Of a DNA stretch of 41,641 nucleotides, positions 8,089 through 16,820 are shown piece by piece. The notes under the pieces were generated by a model. It was not told where the DNA came from and did no database searches. It worked only from the letters and a program-made list of their open reading frames with translations. The stretch is from an uncultured Mycoplasmatota bacterium (GTDB lineage: Bacteria > Bacillota_I > Bacilli_A > RF39 > UBA660), in NCBI GenBank assembly GCA_900543825.1, contig UQSR01000011.1:1-41641 (forward strand). Reading direction: 5' to 3'. Position numbers and translations under genes: made by a program. Every line of letters starts with the position of its first letter. Position 1 is the stretch's first letter.

Positions 8089-9972
8089 TTATTTTTCTGC
8101 TATGATGTCACATATTAAGTCACTAAATTCAGTAGGATTATCTATTGGTAAGCCTTCAATTAGTCTTGCTTCGTAGTAGATAACTTTGGTATATTTATTG
8201 AATTCTTCTTTATTGTTTTTATATAAATCTTTTAGTTTTTTACTAATGTTATGATTTATATTTATTTCTAATACTTCACTAGCGGTTATTTTTTCATCTG
8301 TTGGCATAGCATTTATTACTTTTTCCATTGAAGTAGATATTTCACCATTAGTGGTTAAACATACGGGATGTTTCTTTAACTTATTAGTGAATTTTACTTC
8401 TTCTACTTTACCATCCAATACTTCTTTCATGTCTTTTAATAAGTCTGTATTATCTTCGTTTTCTTTTTTTATTTGTTCTTTTTCTTCTTCTGTAGATAAA
8501 TCTGTATTTTCTTTTGATACGTTAACGAATTTTCTTCCTTCGTATTCTCCTAAAGCCATTATAGCAAATTCATCTACGTATTCTGTTAGATATAATACAT
8601 TATATTTTTTTTCTTTAAATACTTCTACTTGTGGTAACATATCTATTTTATCTATTGATTCACCACAAGCATAATAAATATTTTTATCTTCTTCTTTCAT
8701 ATTAGATATATATTCATCTAATGTTATTAGTTTCTTTTCTTTTGAAGAATAAAACATTAATAAATCTTTAAGTTTATCTTTATTTATACCATAATCATTA
8801 TAAACACCAAATTTTAGTTGCATACCAAAACTTTTATAGAATTTTTCATAGTTTTCACGATCTTCTTTTAGCATTGATAATAATTCTTTTTTTATTTTAC
8901 TTTCGATACTCTTAGCAATTAGTTTTATGTTTTTATCTTCTTGAAGAGTTTCTCTTGAAATGTTTAGTGGAATATCTTCTGTATCTACTACGCCTCTTAC
9001 AAAGCTATAATAATCTGGTAATAAATCACTACATTTATCCATAATTAGAACACCATTAGTATATAGCTGTAGTCCTTTTGTATATTCTTTGCTATAATAG
9101 TCATATGATGCATGACTTGGTATGAATAATAATGCTGTGTATGTTACATTTCCTTCTACTTTAAAATGAATTGTTTTTAATGGTTCATTATAGTCATAGA
9201 ATTTATCACTATAGAAGTTATTATATTCTTCGTTTTTTATTTCTTCTTTGTTTTTCTTCCATAGTGGTATCATACTATTTAAAGTTGTTAGTTCTTTATA
9301 TGTTTCATACTCATCACTATCTTCTTTTTTTCTTGTATTGGATACTTCCATTTTTATTGGATAGTTTATATAGTCAGAATATTTCTTTATTATTTCTCTA
9401 ATTTTATATTCTGTAAGAAAATCACTATATTTATAATCTTCTGTATCTTCTTTAATATGAAGAGTTATCTTGGTTCCATTATCTTTTTTATCTGACTGAG
9501 ATAATGTGTAACCATCTATACCATTACTTTCCCATATGTATGATTTATCTTCTTTATATGATTTTGATTCTACTGTTACTTTGTCACTTACCATGAAGGC
9601 TGAGTAAAAGCCTACTCCAAATTGACCTATTATGTTAGCATCATTTTGACAAGAGTTTTCTTCTTTGAAGTGTAATGATCCTGATTCAGCAATTGTACCT
9701 AGATTGTTTTCTAATTCTTCTTCGGTCATACCTATTCCATTATCGGTAATTGTTAATGTTCTTGCTTTATCATCTACATCTATTCTTATGCATAAGTCAT
9801 CATTATTTATCTTTATGTTTTTATCTGTTAATGATAGATAGTGTAACTTATCTAAAGCATCACTTGCATTGGAAATTAGTTCTCTTAAAAATATTTCTTT
9901 ATTTGTATAAATTGAGTTTATCATTATGTCTAAGACTTTTTTACTTTCTGTTTTGAATTGTCTTTTTTTCAT
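8089..9972 (-). CDS. htpG: Chaperone protein HtpG (Hsp90)
   Basis: HtpG is the bacterial Hsp90, an ATP-dependent dimeric chaperone of the cytosol. The 627-residue length is normal. The N-terminal GHKL ATPase motifs are present: ELISNASDALDKL (31-43), DNGIGM (77-82) and GQFGVGFYSAF (116-126). The middle domain has the catalytic-arginine loop (LNISRETLQ). The C-terminal dimerisation region is complete, and the ATG is preceded by AGGAGATGA. It is transcribed alone from a promoter whose -35 box lies inside an inverted-repeat operator shared with hsp20, so heat-shock repression is expected. Confidence 0.97.
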   Translation of the reverse strand: MKKRQFKTESKKVLDIMINSIYTNKEIFLRELISNASDALDKLHYLSLTDKNIKINNDDLCIRIDVDDKARTLTITDNGIGMTEEELENNLGTIAESGSLHFKEENSCQNDANIIGQFGVGFYSAFMVSDKVTVESKSYKEDKSYIWESNGIDGYTLSQSDKKDNGTKITLHIKEDTEDYKYSDFLTEYKIREIIKKYSDYINYPIKMEVSNTRKKEDSDEYETYKELTTLNSMIPLWKKNKEEIKNEEYNNFYSDKFYDYNEPLKTIHFKVEGNVTYTALLFIPSHASYDYYSKEYTKGLQLYTNGVLIMDKCSDLLPDYYSFVRGVVDTEDIPLNISRETLQEDKNIKLIAKSIESKIKKELLSMLKEDRENYEKFYKSFGMQLKFGVYNDYGINKDKLKDLLMFYSSKEKKLITLDEYISNMKEEDKNIYYACGESIDKIDMLPQVEVFKEKKYNVLYLTEYVDEFAIMALGEYEGRKFVNVSKENTDLSTEEEKEQIKKENEDNTDLLKDMKEVLDGKVEEVKFTNKLKKHPVCLTTNGEISTSMEKVINAMPTDEKITASEVLEININHNISKKLKDLYKNNKEEFNKYTKVIYYEARLIEGLPIDNPTEFSDLICDIIAEK

Positions 9973-9994
9973 TTTATCATCTCCTACAAGTATA

Positions 9995-10035
9995 ATTATA
10001 GCACTTTGTTAGCAATTGTCAATATTAATTGCTAA
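9995..10035 (-). promoter_or_regulatory. htpG promoter with CIRCE-like operator
   Basis: A perfect inverted repeat at 10009-10035, TTAGCAATT-N9-AATTGCTAA, has the geometry of the HrcA-binding CIRCE element (TTAGCACTC-N9-GAGTGCTAA) with changed inner bases. On the minus strand the -35 box TTGACA (10017-10022) sits in the spacer, and TATAAT (9995-10000) follows after 16 bp. A bound repressor would therefore cover the -35 box. The same 27 bases occur upstream of hsp20 at 20541-20567. Confidence 0.85.
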
Positions 10036-10045
10036 TATTCGATAT

Positions 10046-10069
10046 TTTTAAAGAGGCTATTTAGCCTCT
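10046..10069 (-). terminator. Weak intrinsic terminator of spoVS
   Basis: Minus strand AGAGGCTA-AA-TAGCCTCT followed by TTAAAAATAT. The stop codon of spoVS is inside the hairpin. The T tract is poor, so efficiency is uncertain. Confidence 0.6.
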
Positions 10070-10317
10070 ACTATTAACTTAATCGCTGTTCTTTCATCGC
10101 CATCAATATTAACATCGATAAAAGCGGGCGTACATACTAAATTTTTTCCTGATGGAGCTACGAATCCTCTAGCTATTGCTACTCCTTTTATAGCTTGATT
10201 TAGGGCTCCTGCTCCGATTGCTTGAACTTCTACGATGCCTTTTTCTCTGAATACATTAGCAAGTGCTCCTGCTACTGAATTTGGGTTAGACTTCGATGAA
10301 ACTTTTATTGTTTCCAT
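10057..10317 (-). CDS. spoVS: Stage V sporulation protein S
   Basis: The 86-residue protein matches Bacillus SpoVS almost end to end: KVSSKSNPNSVAGALANVFR, then VQAIGAGALNQAIKGVAIAR, GFVAPSG, and GDERTAIKLIVE, with the same length. SpoVS is an Alba-like small protein needed for proper spore coat assembly and late sporulation in Bacillus; its biochemical role is unclear and it also occurs in some non-sporing bacteria. I chose the ATG giving METIKVSS, which aligns with the family start, with AAAGGA upstream; an upstream extension in the same frame has no support. It is preceded by rpoZ and followed by the htpG operator region. Confidence 0.95.
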   Translation of the reverse strand: METIKVSSKSNPNSVAGALANVFREKGIVEVQAIGAGALNQAIKGVAIARGFVAPSGKNLVCTPAFIDVNIDGDERTAIKLIVEAK

Positions 10318-10378
10318 ATTTGTTTTATCATTCCTTTCTTCTACAATAATATATATGAATGAAATATAATTATAGTAC

Positions 10379-10402
10379 AAAAAAAGAAACTTAACGTTTC
10401 TC
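10379..10402 (-). terminator. Intrinsic terminator of rpoZ
   Basis: Minus strand AGAAAC-GTTAA-GTTTCT followed by TTTTTTG. The rpoZ stop codon (10391-10393) lies in the loop. Confidence 0.7.
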
Positions 10403-10591
10403 AATATGAATTAATCCATCGTATACTTCTTCTAAAGCTCTACCTATATTCTTTTCACTTTTATATTCTTTGATTGGTTTTTGATAATAACCTGTTTTAG
10501 CCATTTGTTTAGCTCTTTCGGAAACAACATAAACTAAAGCGTATTTGGAATCTACAATATTTAATATTTTATCTATTGATGGATAAATCAC
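10391..10591 (-). CDS. rpoZ: DNA-directed RNA polymerase subunit omega
   Basis: The omega subunit helps fold and hold the beta-prime subunit in RNA polymerase. The 66-residue protein has the family core: YPSIDKILNIVDSKYALVYV, then SERAKQM, and the C-terminal ALEEVYDGLIHI. I chose the GTG at 10591 (product MIYPSID) because AAGGGAG lies ten bases upstream; an earlier in-frame GTG is too close to that site. It is not next to gmk, its usual partner, and stands alone before spoVS. Confidence 0.93.
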   Translation of the reverse strand: MIYPSIDKILNIVDSKYALVYVVSERAKQMAKTGYYQKPIKEYKSEKNIGRALEEVYDGLIHIEKR

Positions 10592-10662
10592 TATTATCAC
10601 ACTCCCTTATGATATAAGAATATAACATATTATAAATAATTGCAATAGTCTTTACAGTAATT

Positions 10663-11328
10663 TTACAAAACATTTTTCTTATTGTATCCAATACATTTAT
10701 TTTTAATTTTAGGTCTTTCTATTGCTCCATTTTGATACATTAGTTTTTCTAATTTATATACTAAGGATTTTATTTCTCTAGATATATATGATTGTGATTT
10801 TTTTAGTATTTTGGCTATTTCTACTTGGGAATAGGCTTTTTCAAAATATAAATTATATAAGTATTTATCTTTTTCATTTAATAAATTAACTATACTTCTG
10901 ATATTGTTTATATTTTCATTATTTATATAGTCTTCTTCTATGTTGACTGATGGATCGATAATTAAACCCATTAGTGTTAATTCGTCTTCTCCATTATCTT
11001 CTTCTAAATGGATATCTTTGGTTATTCCTTTTCTTATATACATTAATATCTCATTGTCTATACATTTGCTTGCATAGGTGGTGAAAGAGTAATTCTTATC
11101 TAAGTTAAAAGTATCTACTGCTTTTATTAGTCCAATAATACCGCTAGAAATAATATCATCCATATCAATTTGAATACTAGAGAATCTTTTATAATATCTA
11201 TGAAATACTAGTTTTAGATTATGTAATATTATTGTTTCTCTTGCTTCTGGAATGTTATTTTTCATTTGAATGAATTTTTTTTCTAATTCTTGTTTACTTA
11301 ATGCTTTATAATTATATTTATTTTCCAT
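10663..11328 (-). CDS. Sporulation-type RNA polymerase sigma factor (SigE/SigK-like)
   Basis: A 221-residue sigma-70 family factor. Region 2 reads HNLKLVFHRYYKRF, then DMDDIISSGIIGLIKAVDTF and YASKCIDNEILMYIRK; the NEILMYIR signature is typical of SigE and SigK, the mother-cell sigma factors. A short region 3 is acidic. The region 4 helix-turn-helix is at about 168-193 (QVEIAKILKKSQSYISREIK). No pro-sequence precedes region 2, unlike Bacillus pro-SigE and pro-SigK, which are activated by proteolysis. ATG has AGGAGGTAAT just upstream. It follows ileS after a terminator. SigE versus SigK cannot be settled by eye. Confidence 0.82.
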   Translation of the reverse strand: MENKYNYKALSKQELEKKFIQMKNNIPEARETIILHNLKLVFHRYYKRFSSIQIDMDDIISSGIIGLIKAVDTFNLDKNYSFTTYASKCIDNEILMYIRKGITKDIHLEEDNGEDELTLMGLIIDPSVNIEEDYINNENINNIRSIVNLLNEKDKYLYNLYFEKAYSQVEIAKILKKSQSYISREIKSLVYKLEKLMYQNGAIERPKIKNKCIGYNKKNVL

Positions 11329-11341
11329 ATTACCTCCTAGA

Positions 11342-11374
11342 GAAAAAACAGTATTGTTTAAATACTGCTTTTTA
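11342..11374 (-). terminator. Intrinsic terminator of ileS
   Basis: Minus strand AAAAAGCAGTATT-TAAAC-AATACTG followed by TTTTTTC, nine bases after the ileS stop codon. Confidence 0.85.
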
Positions 11375-11382
11375 ATATTTTA

Positions 11383-14082
11383 CTAATTATTTAGAATATT
11401 ATGACATCTATCACAAATATCGCCGTCTAAGTGATCAACATAATTCCAACATCTATTACATTTTTCGCCAGTACTCTTTGCTACTTCTACTTCTTCACCA
11501 TCAGTAGTATATTCTACTTTTGATACGATTAATAGCTGATGTAAATATGAACCTAATTTTTCTTTTACTTCGTTATATTTTGGATCTAAGTTTATCTTTA
11601 CTACAGCTTCAAGAGCGGAACCGATTAATTTTTCGTTTCTTGCTTCTTCTAATTTTTTATTTACTTTTTCTTTAAGTTCGAAGAATAGTTTAAATAATTC
11701 TAATACTTCGGTACTATCTGAATAATTAACAACTTCAGGCATATCTGTTAAATGAACAGAAGCTTCAGTATGTGGTAACAAGTTATATACTTCTTCACTT
11801 GTATACGGAAGTATTGGAGCAAGTAATCTTACTTCATTACTTAAAATATTATAAAGTACTGTTTGAACACTTCTTCTTGCTTTAGAGTTTGCTTTTTCTA
11901 TGTATAAGATATCTTTAGTGAAATCTAGATAGAAATTAGATAAAGTGAATGATACAAAGTTGTTAACTAATTTATATACATTTTGGAAATTATAGCCTTC
12001 GTATTCTTCTAGTACATTTTTAGTGAATATATTAAGTTCGTTCATCATATATTTGTCATAATATGGCATATCTTCATATTTAATACTATCTTTAGTTGGA
12101 TTGAAATCTTTTAGATTACCAAGCATAAATTTATATGTGTTTCTTATCTTACGATAACTTTCTTTTACTTGTTTAATTAGTTCATCACTAATTCTTACAT
12201 CTTCAGTATAGTCAGTTGATGCTACCCATAATCTTAAGATGTCTGCTCCATGTAATCTTATCATATCAGCAGGCACTATTACATTACCTAAACTTTTACT
12301 CATTTTATTGCCTTTACCATCTAGTGTAAAGCCATGAGATACTAATTCTTTATAAGGGGCTTTACCAGTAACTGCTACGCCACAAATTAGTGAGCTATTG
12401 AACCAACCACGATATTGGTCTGAACCTTCTAAATATACATCAGCAGGATATGGTAATCCTTGTTCTATTAATACTCCATTCCAAGTTGAACCAGAATCAA
12501 ACCATACATCCATGATATCTTCTTCTTTGGTAAAATTACCATTTGGACTAGCAGGATTTTTATAACCTTCAGGTAATAAATCTTTTGCTTCTCTTTCAAA
12601 CCATACATTAGAACCATATTTTCTAAATAAATCTGCTACATGCATCATAACATCGTAATCTATGATTTCACTACCATCTTCGTTGTAGAAGATAGGAATT
12701 GGTACTCCCCATACTCTTTGTCTTGAAATACACCAGTCTCCTCTATCATGAATCATATTATATAATCTCTTTTTACCCCATTCAGTATGGAACTTAACAT
12801 TATTTTCAAGTTCACTTAGAAGATCATCTCTAATTTTATCAATGCTACAGAACCATTGTTTAGTGGCTCTAAAGATAACTGGTTTCTTAGTTCTCCAATC
12901 ATGTGGATATGAGTGTGTTATGAACTTAAGTTTAAGAAGTACTCCTAGTTCATCTAATTTTGTAGTTATTGCTTTGTTGGCATCTTCAAAGAATAAACCA
13001 CTAAATTCACCTGATAAATCATTTAATACACCTTGATCATCGATACCGTTTATCATTTCTAGGCCATTTTCTTTTCCTATGATAAAGTCATCTGCTCCAT
13101 ACATAGGTGCCATATGAACTAGTCCAGTACCAGCTTCTAATGTTACATGGAAACCATCTACTACTGGAGCTATTCTATCCATAAATACATGTTTATATTT
13201 GATACCAGTAATTTTATCACCAGAGAAAACGCTTTCTACTTCATAATTTTCCCAACCAAACTCTTTAGCTAGATTATCAAGTAATTCATTAGCAACAATA
13301 TAATATTTATCATTTACTAATACTCTAGCATAATCAAATTTTTTACTAACAGCAATACCAGTATTACAAGGAAGTGTCCAAGGAGTAGTAGTCCATATTA
13401 CTAAATTATCTCCTACTTGTGCAGTATTATTACCTTCTACTACTGGAAATGCTACATATATTGAAGGATCTTTTCGATCGTGATATTCTATCTCTGCCTC
13501 AGCAAGTGCTGATTCTGATGATGGACTCCAATATACTGGTTTTAGTCCTTTGAATATTAAGCCTTTTTTAGCCATTGTAGCGAATACTTCAATTTGTCTT
13601 GCTTCCATTTCTTTTTGTAGTGTAATGTATGGATGTTCCCAATCTGCTAAAACATTTAACTCTTTAAAGCCTTTCATTTGTTTTGCAATTTGTTCATATG
13701 CATATTTTTCGCATAAGGCTCTAAAGTCGGCTTTACTCATACTTTTTCTATCAATACCACTATTGGTTACAGCTTGTTCTATTGGAAGACCATGAGTATC
13801 CCATCCTGGAATATATATCATATCGTAGCCACTCATCATTTTATATCTATTAATAAAGTCTTTTAGAATTTTATTCATAGCATGACCGATATGAATATCT
13901 CCATTAGCATATGGTGGTCCATCATGTAGAATGAATGGTGTCTTGCCTTTATTTTTTTCTCTTACTTTGTCATATAAATTTATTTCATTCCATTTTTCTC
14001 TTTGTAATTTTTCATTTTCTGGTAAATTACCTCTCATCTGAAAACTAGTTTCAGGCATCAATAGTGTTTCTTTATAATTCAT
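11383..14082 (-). CDS. ileS: Isoleucyl-tRNA synthetase
   Basis: IleRS charges tRNA-Ile with isoleucine. The 899-residue class I enzyme has the HIGH motif (HIGH at 64-67 in PPYANGDIHIGH), the editing domain with TTPWTLPCNTGIAV, the KMSKS loop (NKMSKSLGN near 593) and a C-terminal zinc finger, CNRCWNY then CDRCHN. Length and domain order are normal for bacterial IleRS of the type found in Bacillus. The start ATG has AGGAGGAG upstream. Its leader is a T-box with its own strong promoter, so expression should rise when tRNA-Ile is uncharged. Confidence 0.98.
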   Translation of the reverse strand: MNYKETLLMPETSFQMRGNLPENEKLQREKWNEINLYDKVREKNKGKTPFILHDGPPYANGDIHIGHAMNKILKDFINRYKMMSGYDMIYIPGWDTHGLPIEQAVTNSGIDRKSMSKADFRALCEKYAYEQIAKQMKGFKELNVLADWEHPYITLQKEMEARQIEVFATMAKKGLIFKGLKPVYWSPSSESALAEAEIEYHDRKDPSIYVAFPVVEGNNTAQVGDNLVIWTTTPWTLPCNTGIAVSKKFDYARVLVNDKYYIVANELLDNLAKEFGWENYEVESVFSGDKITGIKYKHVFMDRIAPVVDGFHVTLEAGTGLVHMAPMYGADDFIIGKENGLEMINGIDDQGVLNDLSGEFSGLFFEDANKAITTKLDELGVLLKLKFITHSYPHDWRTKKPVIFRATKQWFCSIDKIRDDLLSELENNVKFHTEWGKKRLYNMIHDRGDWCISRQRVWGVPIPIFYNEDGSEIIDYDVMMHVADLFRKYGSNVWFEREAKDLLPEGYKNPASPNGNFTKEEDIMDVWFDSGSTWNGVLIEQGLPYPADVYLEGSDQYRGWFNSSLICGVAVTGKAPYKELVSHGFTLDGKGNKMSKSLGNVIVPADMIRLHGADILRLWVASTDYTEDVRISDELIKQVKESYRKIRNTYKFMLGNLKDFNPTKDSIKYEDMPYYDKYMMNELNIFTKNVLEEYEGYNFQNVYKLVNNFVSFTLSNFYLDFTKDILYIEKANSKARRSVQTVLYNILSNEVRLLAPILPYTSEEVYNLLPHTEASVHLTDMPEVVNYSDSTEVLELFKLFFELKEKVNKKLEEARNEKLIGSALEAVVKINLDPKYNEVKEKLGSYLHQLLIVSKVEYTTDGEEVEVAKSTGEKCNRCWNYVDHLDGDICDRCHNILNN

Positions 14083-14100
14083 TTTTTCTCCTCCTTTAAA

Positions 14101-14320
14101 TTAAAAAGCACTTATATTTGTAAGGACGATATACATCGCGGTACCACCTTACTTCACATAAGTGCTCTCATTATTGATAACGGGACTATTCCCGGCTTTT
14201 CCTAAATATTCAGAAAAACACATCCAGAGTGATCTATATAGTAACCATCATACTAATTTCCACCAAACATTAGCTCTCTATAACTATTTTACTATATCGT
14301 CTCTTTCTTTTGTTTTAACA
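14101..14320 (-). promoter_or_regulatory. T-box leader of ileS
   Basis: On the minus strand the leader carries the conserved T-box sequence AAGGTGGTACCGCG (14137-14150), complementary to the acceptor end of uncharged tRNA. It overlaps a long terminator stem, AGCACTTAT...CCTTAC at the 5' side and ATAAGTGCT then TTTTT at 14103-14107. Upstream elements typical of stem I are present (AGAGAGCTA, GGTGGAAA). AGATCAC near 14230 offers ATC as a likely Ile specifier codon. The specifier is an inference; the T-box itself is clear. Confidence 0.93.
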
Positions 14321-14327
14321 CATAGAT

Positions 14328-14356
14328 ATTATATGCTATTTTTTTTTAGTTGTCAA
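14328..14356 (-). promoter_or_regulatory. SigA-type promoter of the ileS T-box transcript
   Basis: Perfect TTGACA (14351-14356) and TATAAT (14328-14333) with a 17-bp spacer on the minus strand. The -35 box lies in the last codons of the upstream gene (its stop is at 14346-14348). Confidence 0.9.
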
Positions 14357-15821
14357 CCTCTATTTTTCTTTTTCTTATTTTTGCCTTTGGTACTTTTAAA
14401 TATTCGTAAAGGTTATTTTCTAATTCTGAAGTAAAAATTGCAATAACTAATTCTTCTTTCCAGCTGGATAAATTCATTTTTTTCAGTTTGTTTCTTTGAA
14501 TTTTTTGATATCTTTCTATTACAACTTCTATTAAATTTTCAATATCTACTTCTTTGATGATTCTATCTTTATATTCTGCTACTCTAGTATTATATAATAT
14601 TTTTAAGAATTTTTCTTCTCTTAGGTGTCTTGTATCATACTTGGCTTTTATATTTGTATATATTTTTATAATATTATCTGTAAGACCATAAGCATATTCA
14701 TCCGCTATTATAGTTAGAAGTGAATCGTCTATAAAGGCTATGGCATCATTTATTATATTGCTTTGTCTCATTTCTTCAATATCTAACTTACTTCTACTTT
14801 CAAGAAAATCATATGGTTCAATAGTTAATGCTTTGTATAATTCGTCTTTGGCGGTTTCATTTGATACTGATAAAGGAATGGCAAAATAATTATATCTATT
14901 TATATATTCTTTATCTTCTTTATTCTTACGTCTATCCCAGGTTGGGTCAAAGACATATACACCATCGATATTATACTTTTCATCTTGAACATAGATAATA
15001 CTTCTTTGATGTTTTGCTTCTTTACTTATTAGTGGTGCTGCTTTTATATTTAAGCACTTTAAAATTGCATTAAATACATTAGAATAACCTGCACATACAA
15101 TAGAATCACCAGTTAGAACTGAAGATACATCGGAAGATTTATAATAATTTTCTTCATCTAGTTTATATAATCTTTTCTTTAATATATCATAAGCATACAT
15201 TATGCTTTCTATATTAGATAGATTTGCTTCTTTTATTTTATTTGCAATTTCACTTACTAAAGCTGATGTTTTATATAATTCACTTGCAGTAATTGAATTA
15301 TTATTTTCTTGATAGTAAAAGGTTATATTAGCTTTATCTAGTTCTTCTCTTGAATATTCTTCTAATACTTTTTTATATTTATCTAGTGATATATTTGTGT
15401 TATCTAATATTACTTTCTTATTTAGATATTTGGCTAAGGCTATAGCGCTTTTTATATTTTCTTCTTTATATGATATTATTACTTCATCTGCCTTAGTAAG
15501 ATTATTTAAATATTTGTATCTTCTTTTATGTATATCTATTATACCATATACAAAAGAGAAATATGGTACGTTATTTTCTACTAGAACATGATCTATTTCT
15601 TTTGAACTTTTATTTGCTATGACTATATCTGTTATAGCATTTAAAACATTATCATTTAATCTTAATTGTGATACTACTAAATTATCTTTTAGTAATTTTA
15701 ACATAATATTATTAATGTTATTATCTATCAAGATATTAAAATCTTTGATTGGTATTACTGTTATATTATCAGATAGAAACCAAAAGTCGTTATCTTGGTT
15801 ATCTGTTATTTTAAATGTCAT
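14346..15821 (-). CDS. Transglutaminase-like domain protein
   Basis: A 491-residue cytosolic-looking protein, start ATG after GGGGGATATT. The central part has a transglutaminase/protease-like core with the expected Cys-His-Asp order: Cys in GDSIVCAGYSNVF (about 243), His in AKHQRSIIY (about 269) and Asp in YVFDPTWDRR (about 290). The N-terminal 180 residues look like a separate alpha/beta region of unknown type, and the C-terminal 150 residues are helical and charged. There is no signal peptide. In other bacteria such domains act as peptidases or are inactive binding modules; the substrate here is unknown. It lies downstream of rluB with a 19-bp gap, likely one operon. Confidence 0.75.
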   Translation of the reverse strand: MTFKITDNQDNDFWFLSDNITVIPIKDFNILIDNNINNIMLKLLKDNLVVSQLRLNDNVLNAITDIVIANKSSKEIDHVLVENNVPYFSFVYGIIDIHKRRYKYLNNLTKADEVIISYKEENIKSAIALAKYLNKKVILDNTNISLDKYKKVLEEYSREELDKANITFYYQENNNSITASELYKTSALVSEIANKIKEANLSNIESIMYAYDILKKRLYKLDEENYYKSSDVSSVLTGDSIVCAGYSNVFNAILKCLNIKAAPLISKEAKHQRSIIYVQDEKYNIDGVYVFDPTWDRRKNKEDKEYINRYNYFAIPLSVSNETAKDELYKALTIEPYDFLESRSKLDIEEMRQSNIINDAIAFIDDSLLTIIADEYAYGLTDNIIKIYTNIKAKYDTRHLREEKFLKILYNTRVAEYKDRIIKEVDIENLIEVVIERYQKIQRNKLKKMNLSSWKEELVIAIFTSELENNLYEYLKVPKAKIRKRKIEVDN

Positions 15822-15840
15822 AAAAATATCCCCCTGGTAT

Positions 15841-16563
15841 TTATTTTTTCTTACATAAGCTATATAGTATTTTAACTTCTTTAACAGTTAGTGGACGATA
15901 CTCTCCGGGTAATAGTCCTTTTAAATCAAGATTAGCATATTTTTCTCTTCTTAATTTTGTTACTTTATAGCCTAAAGATTCAAACATTTTCTTTATTTGA
16001 TGATTTTTTCCTTCATGGATAGTTATTTCCAATATTGAAGTTGATTTCTTTTTGTCTACTGACTTAAGTTTTACTCTAGCTTTTTTTGTTTTAATACCAT
16101 CTATAATAACACCATTTCTTAGTTGTTGAACATCTTTGATTGTTACTTCGCCATTTACTTTAACTATATATGTTTTATCTATTAAAGAGTCTGGACGCAT
16201 AAGTAAATTAGCAAGTTCGCCATCATTTGTTAAAATTAGTATACCTGATGTATCATAATCTAATCTTCCTACTGGATATATTCTTGAAGTAGTATTTATG
16301 AAGTCCACTACTGTTTTTCTTCCTTTTTCATCATTAGTAGTGGTTACAACTCCTTTTGGTTTATTTAATAAATAATATTCAAATGATCTACTATTATCTA
16401 AGATATTTCCTTCTACGGATATGATATCACCTGGTTTTACTGTTGTTCCAAGTTTAGTTACTACTTCGCCATTTACTTCTACTAATCCTTTGCTTATAAG
16501 TTCTTCGGCATGTCTTCTTGAACAGTAGCCGAGTGAAGATATTTTCTTTTGTAATCTTTCCAT
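15841..16563 (-). CDS. rluB: Ribosomal large subunit pseudouridine synthase RluB-type
   Basis: The 240-residue protein has an N-terminal S4 RNA-binding domain (LQKKISSLGYCSRRHAEELI, residues 3-22) and the RsuA/RluB catalytic domain with GRLDYDTSGILILTNDGEL, where the first Asp is the catalytic residue. It ends with KNHQIKKMFESLGYKV as usual. Enzymes of this group modify uridines in rRNA; RluB of Bacillus acts on 23S rRNA helix 89. The usual scpA-scpB neighbours are absent. It has its own promoter. Confidence 0.92.
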   Translation of the reverse strand: MERLQKKISSLGYCSRRHAEELISKGLVEVNGEVVTKLGTTVKPGDIISVEGNILDNSRSFEYYLLNKPKGVVTTTNDEKGRKTVVDFINTTSRIYPVGRLDYDTSGILILTNDGELANLLMRPDSLIDKTYIVKVNGEVTIKDVQQLRNGVIIDGIKTKKARVKLKSVDKKKSTSILEITIHEGKNHQIKKMFESLGYKVTKLRREKYANLDLKGLLPGEYRPLTVKEVKILYSLCKKK

Positions 16564-16594
16564 AATAATTCACCCCTTTTTTTAGGACAATCAT

Positions 16595-16623
16595 ATTATA
16601 CTATAACTTTATAAATATTTCAT
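16595..16623 (-). promoter_or_regulatory. Promoter of rluB
   Basis: Minus strand ATGAAA (16618-16623), 17 bp, TATAAT (16595-16600); 30 bases upstream of the rluB start. Confidence 0.65.
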
Positions 16624-16661
16624 CATTTTTTAACATTTTTTGTGTTTTTACATAAAATATA

Positions 16662-16690
16662 TTGAAATAATAGTTTATTTTTGATATAAT
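16662..16690 (+). promoter_or_regulatory. Promoter of tRNA-Cys
   Basis: TTGAAA (16662-16667), a 17-bp spacer and TATAAT (16685-16690), ending 12 bases before the tRNA. Confidence 0.85.
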
Positions 16691-16702
16691 TTAGTTACTG
16701 AC

Positions 16703-16776
16703 GGACTCATAGCCAAGAGGTAAGGCACGGGACTGCAACTCCCTGAGCGTTGGTTCAAATCCGACTGGGTCCTCCA
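16703..16776 (+). tRNA. tRNA-Cys (anticodon GCA)
   Basis: The cloverleaf is complete: acceptor GGACTCA pairs with TGGGTCC, anticodon stem GGGA/TCCC around CTGCAAC (anticodon GCA), a T-arm with GGTTCAAATCC, discriminator T and encoded CCA. It is a monocistronic gene with its own promoter and terminator. Confidence 0.97.
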
Positions 16777-16786
16777 ATATTAAATT

Positions 16787-16816
16787 AAATCGAACTAATA
16801 TTAGTTCGATTTTTAT
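16787..16816. terminator. Terminator of tRNA-Cys, probably bidirectional
   Basis: AAATCGAACTAAT pairs with ATTAGTTCGATTT with almost no loop, followed by TTTATT on the plus strand and TTTAATTT on the minus strand. It also lies just after the stop of the minus-strand C39-like gene. The stem core TCGAACTA is shared with the tRNA-Leu terminator at 41503-41537. Confidence 0.85.
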
Positions 16817-16820
16817 TTAT

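Noticed and set aside
14162..14434. Plus-strand ORF across the T-box leader
   Set aside because: It overlaps the T-box and promoter of ileS and has no ribosome binding site; the leader explains the sequence.
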